This document shows, one piece after another, positions 58,499 through 64,000 of a stretch of DNA of 64,000 nt. Within the stretch, counting starts at the first letter, position 1; the number at the start of each line of letters is the position of its first letter. Location: positions 2,666,001-2,730,000 of the forward strand of contig OX439050.1 of NCBI GenBank assembly GCA_949317995.1, given 5' to 3'. Source of the stretch: Acholoe squamosa. Its lineage: Eukaryota; Annelida; Polychaeta; Phyllodocida; Polynoidae. The notes below the pieces were generated by a model. That model was not told the DNA's origin, searched no databases, and worked only from the letters and a program-made list of their open reading frames with translations. Position numbers and translations under genes: made by a program.

Positions 58499-59117
58499 AA
58501 TGAGGCTGCATAGACAATTTGTAAACAGACACTTAACATGATTACAACAATGAAATTAGAGATTTGACTAAAATAATATTATATATAGATAGATTTTCCT
58601 AAGGGTTACGTTGCCCCAAACAACTTTTCATAGAACCACACAAGAGTGATGTTTAAACATGTAATAAGAACACTGTTCAACATGACAGAACAACCACAGC
58701 CAACACACAGATAAATCAAAGTACTTAGAATAATCAATACCTGTCAACCCTCCTCCATCGTGCAAACTGTCCTGTATACATAAACACCTTATCAGCATTT
58801 TATCAGGTATTGGACATATTGCAATGTCAGATGCTGCATTGATGTGTTTGGTACTCTGCCTACATACACAGACAAAACAGGGTCTTAAAAGAGATTTTAA
58901 CAATAAGAAGTGTCAAAAATGTTTCTGAATTACAGCATTATTTCAACTTTCATATTCACCAAATCTGACATAATTGGTATGATTTGTCTCTGTAGTTGTA
59001 CGCAACCTATATTTTTGAGAGTAATTTTCTGTCAGCATTGGTTATACAGCCACCAAACTAGTCCCAGCAAATTGTCATGACTCCTCTTCAACCTGTGTGA
59101 AGTGGCTCACACATATC
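58499..59117. other. Intergenic, nothing recognised
   Basis: AT-rich DNA. No feature. Confidence 0.4.
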
Positions 59118-59318
59118 GCTAGATGGAACACGGCGTCGCTATAGCACATTACCACCAGGAATAGCAATGATGGTGGTCACATGGCCTCACCTCAGATGGC
59201 GAGATGAGACGCACACCACATCATAACGCACGTTCACCACGGATGGCAAGGATCGTGATCACTCACACCTCGCTAGATGAAACGCGTACCTCGTGATAGC
59301 ATGGGTTCACCTCACATG
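59118..59318. repeat. 77-bp degenerate tandem repeat, 2.5 copies
   Basis: Units start at 59118, 59195 and 59272 (GCTAGATG(G/A)AAC or GATGGCGAGATGAGAC), each followed by TTCACC and GGATGGCA(A/G)-type words. Roughly 65-70 percent similar by eye. Confidence 0.65.
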
Positions 59319-59362
59319 TGGGTATACTGAGTCGGTGGGTCAATGTATAAAGGCCTTGTAAG

Positions 59363-60015
59363 GGCACCAGGGAGGTGGTATTAATATTAGAGGATGATAT
59401 GACAGTGTCCAAACACTTCTGGCACTGGTTAAAACCTGTCCATACACCCTACAATAGCAGGAGTGATGTGAGTGGGTATGGCCTCTCCCACCCTGGCATG
59501 GAGCACATGCATGCCACTTACCTTGACATCCCAGCACGATTTACCATCTTCATGAAAAGGTGATCTCACCTCAAGCCACCAGTTGGCGTAACTTCCAGGC
59601 CTGGTTTTACCACTCAGAGACCAACTCCTCTTCCCTCCCCTTGGTACCAAGGATTCTCCCCTCACAGTGGTTCCTGGGGGAGCTGAGACGAGGGCAGGAG
59701 AGGAATCTATGGGAAGTGTGGGACATATGTTATATCCACTACAGCCACCCTCCCCAGTACACGATCATGTTAAATATTGCCCAGGAGGGCCTCCTAGCTG
59801 TTAACAGGCATGAAGCAGGCTTGCATGACAGGGGGACAGCTAAATCTGACCCATTATGTCAGGTATGGAAGGATGTGTATGGGGTACTACCCCAGGTTCT
59901 ACCTAAGTTTGGGTATGATGGGAGGTTGGAGAACGCTGCTGAGGTGGAGGAAATGGAGGTGAAGGAGGGGATTGGGTATGACATGGGAGACATATCCTAC
60001 TCGGCAGGAAGGTGA
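59363..60015 (+). pseudogene. Glycosyltransferase-like fragment with one frame break
   Basis: Two frames: 59363-59563 has VVLILEDDMTVSKHFWHWL, DVSGYGLSH and LDIPAR; 59560-60015 has ATSWRNFQAWFY, LVPRILPSQWF and LNIAQEGLLAVNRHEAGL, ending in an acidic tail and TGA. LEDD after a hydrophobic strand is the metal-binding motif of GT-A glycosyltransferases (GT13-like layout); the assignment is from motif only. The frames meet at AAAAGGTGATC near 59560. That is either a one-base indel or a short, undetected splice. The upstream part of the catalytic domain is missing; CACCAG before 59371 could be an acceptor. Confidence 0.5.
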
Positions 60016-60820
60016 TTGTAGTTAGACATTAACTAGGATTTAGAATATAAGGGTTATTTGGAACACAAATTTAAGGGGGCTGATTGGTATTTAATGAAAC
60101 ATTTAACTCTGTTGAGATGTTTGGTCAGACTGCAGTTAGCATTGGTCTGTCAATAGGTACAATGTTTGTCTATGATGGATCCGTGGGAAGAAACATGTGA
60201 GGAATGCAATAATTTCTTATGTTAAACAAACACAAGAAACGAATCATGTGATTGTTATGATCTTCTGTCAAGGCTTTAAAGTGTTTGAGGACATGTTTCC
60301 GAGGCCTGAAAGTACAGGTCTTTGCCAAATGTTAGAACTGTAAACATAACATGCTGTATACTGACTCCATACGTAGTCAGTGTGATTCAAGTACATTTCT
60401 ATTGTATTTTACGATTGTTTGGAATTTGTTCTAAAACACTCATATAATCTAGGCAATGTTTGTACTAAACAGAAATACTTGAAATAGTGTAAACTAATTG
60501 ACTCTCATTAATCCAAATCTCTCAGTTATCTCAAAGTATCTATCTTAATTCATATCTGCCTTTTCATAACTTTTTCATCTTAGTTATGTTTACTCAGATT
60601 TAGTTAGTAGTACATTCAGAAACACTCAGAACCTTCCTCCATTTTTAGATAATTTATAAAACATTAACTTGGAGTAGTTTTTAGACGAAACCTCTAAACA
60701 CAAATTTCTGGCAAGGACAGAAAGCCGCCTTGTGTTTCATAGAGTCTGTGATAGTAAACAACCCACAATGTTATTTAACGTATCCCTTTGCATTCATGAA
60801 CGGTGACTTAGAAGTTTTAC
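60016..60820. other. Intergenic, nothing recognised
   Basis: AT-rich DNA before the minisatellite. Confidence 0.4.
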
Positions 60821-61260
60821 CAAACAACATTTATATATAATGCCATAATAAGGGTTTTACCAAACACCATTTATATATCATGCCATATTAAGGGTTTTAT
60901 CAAACAACATTTATATAATTATAATGCCATAATAAGGGTTTTACCAAACACCATTTATATATAATGCCATATTAAGGATTTTACCAAACACCATTTATAT
61001 ATAATGCCATAATAAGGGTTTCACCAAACACCATTTATATATGATGCCATAATAAGGGTTTTACCAAACAACATCTACATATCATGCCATATTAAGGGTT
61101 TTACCAAACACCAATTATATATCATGCCATAATAAGGGTTTTACCAAACACCATTTATATATCATGCAATAATAATGGTTTTACCAAACACCATTTATAT
61201 ATATAATGCCATATTAAGGGTTTCACCAAACACCATTTATATGTAATGCCATAATAAGGT
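60821..61260 (+). repeat. 40-bp minisatellite, eleven copies
   Basis: CAAACACCATTTATATATAA, TGCCATAATAAGGGTTTTAC, repeated eleven times head to tail, 39-44 bp each, with 5-15 percent differences. Each unit contains TTATATATA and TGCCATAATAAGGG. No unique spacers between units. Confidence 0.95.
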
Positions 61261-62225
61261 TGTTGTAAAGGCTCAGCATGATGCATGAATGCGGATTTGG
61301 TGAGTAGACACAATCCTCATGTTAACTAATCACCATGGTGAATAAATGAAAAAACCTAAAAGGTTGACTAAATGCAGTGTTCTTCCTGCCTACTGCCTCC
61401 ACTACATTCTCAGAAGTTCTAGGATGCTAGATATTATTAGTAATGATACTTAAGAGTCGGATATTAACTCTAAAAAGTAAAAGTTAAACTCTAGGTAAAT
61501 TGTGTATACAATTAGAAGAAGTTGAATCCACAGTTTTTTTTATCATTTTTATCAACATAGGTGTATCAAAAACTATGGTCTTCACAAACCATGATTTTAG
61601 GAAATATGTGCATAAGAATGCTGGAAACAGGAGACCCATGTTTAAATCAAAGAACAAAAAGAACAAAAACCAAGTGGTCATTTAATGAAATGCCAATTGA
61701 TGTCACCCGTCCATGTTATTCATGATAAAAATTAAGTGGAAGGAAAATAAACCATCACATAAGTATTCAATTTGGTGACTAAATAGGATATTATAGAGCA
61801 TGAACAGCAAAGAGATCTAGTGCTATTGATCGTTCTTTGTCTGTTGTCCTTAATATCTACGGCAATTTGTGAATCAAAACTTTAAGAACCACTCAGAGAT
61901 TGTATGACTTATACGTATTGTTGTCAGGACTGCGAGTTGAACATGAATCTTTCATATCAAACACTAAACCTTAATGCATTTGTGCATCATCCCCAATGGT
62001 CCGCAATATGAAAAAAAAATGAAATGTCCATCAGCACTTCATTGTTGCACTGCTATACTTTCTAAGCAGAAATCTGTTTTACCTTTGAATATTTGCCCAT
62101 TATTAAACAGTGCTGTAGGATAATATATTATGTTGACCCTGTTTGATTGACATGATGCATGACAACGTTAGGATATAATGCATCAATGCATTATTAGTCT
62201 CGTTAAGTGTTTGGTCCATTCACCT
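61261..62225. other. Intergenic, nothing recognised
   Basis: No feature supported. Confidence 0.4.
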
Positions 62226-62390
62226 TCAGTATAAATCCTTCAGATATAACTGTAATGTACACATGTTATAATAACTGTTAGGTACAAACAGTAGGGTAAC
62301 TATTATGATAAATGTTGAATAAATCAGTATAAATCCTTCAGATGTAAACATGATACAACTGTAATGTACAGATGTTATAATAACTGTTTC
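62226..62390 (+). repeat. Two-copy tandem repeat, period about 105 bp
   Basis: CAGTATAAATCCTTCAGAT, CTGTAATGTACA and ATGTTATAATAACTGTT occur in the same order at 62228 and 62331. Confidence 0.8.
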
Positions 62391-62699
62391 TCAAACTCTT
62401 ATCATGGGAATCCCCAATCGTTCAAGGACTGCATCATGCATGAATACAATAATATTGTCTGCTGATACATAACCCTTACACTGACTCTGGATGTCCATTA
62501 CACCAATTTCCTCTTGTATGATTCATCACTTGTTGCTCCAAAGCTGATGAAGAAATCTATTGATCCTGTGTCTTTGGCAGGCAGATCCTTCACCCATTAA
62601 GGTGAGTGCCTGCTGCTTCATGGGGGATAGGGCATGGCTTGTTTTGTCTCTATGGGATGTACAGTGTTCCCTCTTTGAGGGTCTCATAGCATATGGCTG

Positions 62700-62805
62700 A
62701 ACTCTGTTTGTTATGATAAATATATATTCTGTTACTTTTGGTTATTCCACTATGGTTCTGTTATGATAAATAACTGATTCTGTCCCATTTGGTTATTCCC
62801 TATTG
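62700..62805 (+). repeat. Two-copy repeat, period about 58 bp
   Basis: GTTATGATAAATA, ATTCTGT and TTTGGTTATTCC recur in order at about 62709 and 62760. Confidence 0.7.
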
Positions 62806-63326
62806 GTGAAACCATGCATTATTTTGATATTTTAGATATAACTTCATTATCATTAGTAAGATCACTCAGATAATGTTAAGTACATCACCAGGACAATGAA
62901 ATAACAAAATGATCATTAGTTTGCCCAGTGATGTCCTGACAACACCCTATCCAGGTTATAAAAGCCACTACCAGTGTAATAACCAACCTTTCCAACAGAA
63001 AATGTAACTCTATCATGCTCTCTAGGGCAGCCCTATGTAAGATGAGACCTTGTATATAGCCAATGGGAGCATCACATGCATTGTCTTCAAAGAGTATGAC
63101 TGGTATAGTTAACAATTAAATGATGGATTGGAGTCAAGATGAGATAGGTAGTATTCACTCAGTTACCATGGAGCATATAATGTGATTGTTAAGAGTGCAA
63201 GAGTAAGGGTTTGAAACACTCCATAAGGGGTTAATGTGATCAATTCTACAATGTTTAGTTGATTTCATTAGCAAACTTCTGTCACAGAGGCAGTTTATAG
63301 GGACTGGGTAATAATCATAAGATATG
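62806..63326. other. Intergenic, nothing recognised
   Basis: No feature. Confidence 0.4.
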
Positions 63327-63701
63327 TGTAGAGGTACACTTTACTACCATAGGAGTTGGGTACCGTCTGACGTGGCGGGTGAGTCGAGTCGTCGGACGTT
63401 CCTCAGGTTCCGGATAGGTGGCAGCACCGATCCGGGTCTGTGGGGACATCTGACGACGAACACCTGGGTCCGTATATAAAGCCCAGGGCTCAGCCGCTAC
63501 GTCAGAGGCCCTTCTGGCCTCCACACTATGTAAACCACTGTCTTTTAATATTAGCTGCCTCTTTGATATCATTCGGCAGCCGTGAGTGTGCATTAAGTAA
63601 TAAACCTAACCGTTGGCATACACTTGGAATACTGTCTTACTCTTTCTTTCCGAATCGTAAGACCCGAACCCCCCAGGTCCGTAAGGCCACAAACCCTTAC
63701 A
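63327..63701 (+). repeat. E3 5' LTR
   Basis: 375 bp, TGTAGAGGTACAC to CCCTTACA. TATATAAA at 63473-63480 and AATAAA at 63599-63604 give a U3-R-U5 layout. The left edge is set by TG...CA symmetry only, since the second LTR is outside the window. Confidence 0.7.
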
Positions 63702-63720
63702 CTGGTGCCGTGACCAGGAT
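63702..63720 (+). other. E3 primer-binding site
   Basis: CTGGTGCCGTGACCAGGAT directly after the LTR; its first 16 bases equal the E2 site. Confidence 0.75.
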
Positions 63721-63840
63721 ATTCTGGTGTATAGCCCGGACGTTATAACGTCCGAACGGCTAGTACATGGGTTAGACACCCTTAGGGAAGCTAACCCAGC
63801 AGGGCAATCACTTGCCCAAGAGAATGGAAATGGATCGCTA

Positions 63841-64000
63841 ATGCTCCAAGCCCATTCGGACCCACAAGATGCAGAATCAGCATCCTGGAGAGATCCCGGA
63901 CCCCACTATAATGATAGTGAGGAGAATCTGCCAGACTCTGTACGACGCGAACAGTCCATACAGAGACATAGTAACTTAATAGGCCAGCATTCAATTGTTG
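63841..64000 (+). CDS. gag: E3 Gag N-terminus, partial
   Basis: Open from the ATG at 63841 to the window end (53 codons). The same frame is open without Met back to the PBS. The product is polar and charged (SDPQDAESASWRDPGPHYND), which fits the disordered N-terminus of a Gag. No domain is reached before the edge. Confidence 0.55.
   Translation, partial: MLQAHSDPQDAESASWRDPGPHYNDSEENLPDSVRREQSIQRHSNLIGQHSIV

Larger units (their letters stand above)
63327..64000 (+). mobile_element. LTR retrotransposon E3, 5' end (cut by the window)
   Basis: Begins with an LTR (63327-63701), then PBS and an open gag frame running off the window. Its LTR differs from those of E1 and E2, but the PBS is the same as that of E2, so a Ty3/gypsy element is likely. 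The superfamily cannot be proven without pol. Confidence 0.75.

Noticed and set aside
60821-61260. Possible CRISPR array
   Set aside because: Head-to-tail 40-bp units without unique spacers, in a eukaryotic genome; a minisatellite.
63440-63748. 102-codon plus-strand ORF across the E3 LTR and PBS
   Set aside because: Covers TATA, polyA signal and PBS; not coding.

Overview
The window looks like a repeat-rich, intron-bearing invertebrate nuclear genome. It is mostly AT-rich DNA with spliced exons (GT/AG sites), AATAAA signals, tRNA-derived SINEs, LTR, LINE and tyrosine-recombinase retroelements, and a (GAGT)n-headed ~183 bp repeat of a kind I associate with molluscs and other lophotrochozoans. 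The organism is an inference; nothing in the window names a species.

Layout. 613-8872 (minus): a near-complete but broken Ty3/gypsy element (here E1) inserted in a (TA)n tract. 9578-13633 (plus): an upstream duplicated block and exons of a secreted-protein paralogue (gene A) that lacks its signal-peptide exon; a LINE fragment lies in its last intron but one. 13.6-23 kb: intergenic DNA with tandem repeats, a 90-nt nested hairpin (18536-18625), a target-site-flanked SINE-like repeat and a motif-dense possible enhancer (22430-22640). 25130-32667 (plus): gene B, an apparently intact five-exon paralogue of gene A. Its 6.2 kb first intron holds a decayed, 5'-truncated gypsy relic, a tRNA-SINE, a DIRS-type gag fragment, tRNA-like pieces and large hairpins. 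33783-45891 (minus): a 12.1 kb Ty3/gypsy element (E2) with an AATA target duplication and about 4.3 kb of extra coding sequence after integrase. 46.1-47.4 kb (minus): a decayed, spliced Crypton-like recombinase pseudogene. 50.0-51.1 kb (minus): a DIRS/Ngaro-type RT-RNase H remnant. 53-63 kb: a tandem duplication with a SINE in only one copy, several minisatellites, and a glycosyltransferase-like fragment (59.4-60.0 kb). 63327-end (plus): the 5' LTR, primer-binding site and gag start of a third LTR element (E3).

Main observations. E1 and E2 have different LTRs and different primer-binding sites, yet both carry, in the env position, a long accessory coding region with a pair of C2H2-type zinc fingers of matching spacing, surrounded by basic, acidic and coiled-coil sequence. 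E2 adds an AT-hook after integrase. This is the best candidate here for something undescribed. Second, genes A and B define a small secreted-protein family built from a repeated exon pair (62/65 nt plus about 232 nt) that I cannot match to a known family. All reading is by eye; no database search was possible.
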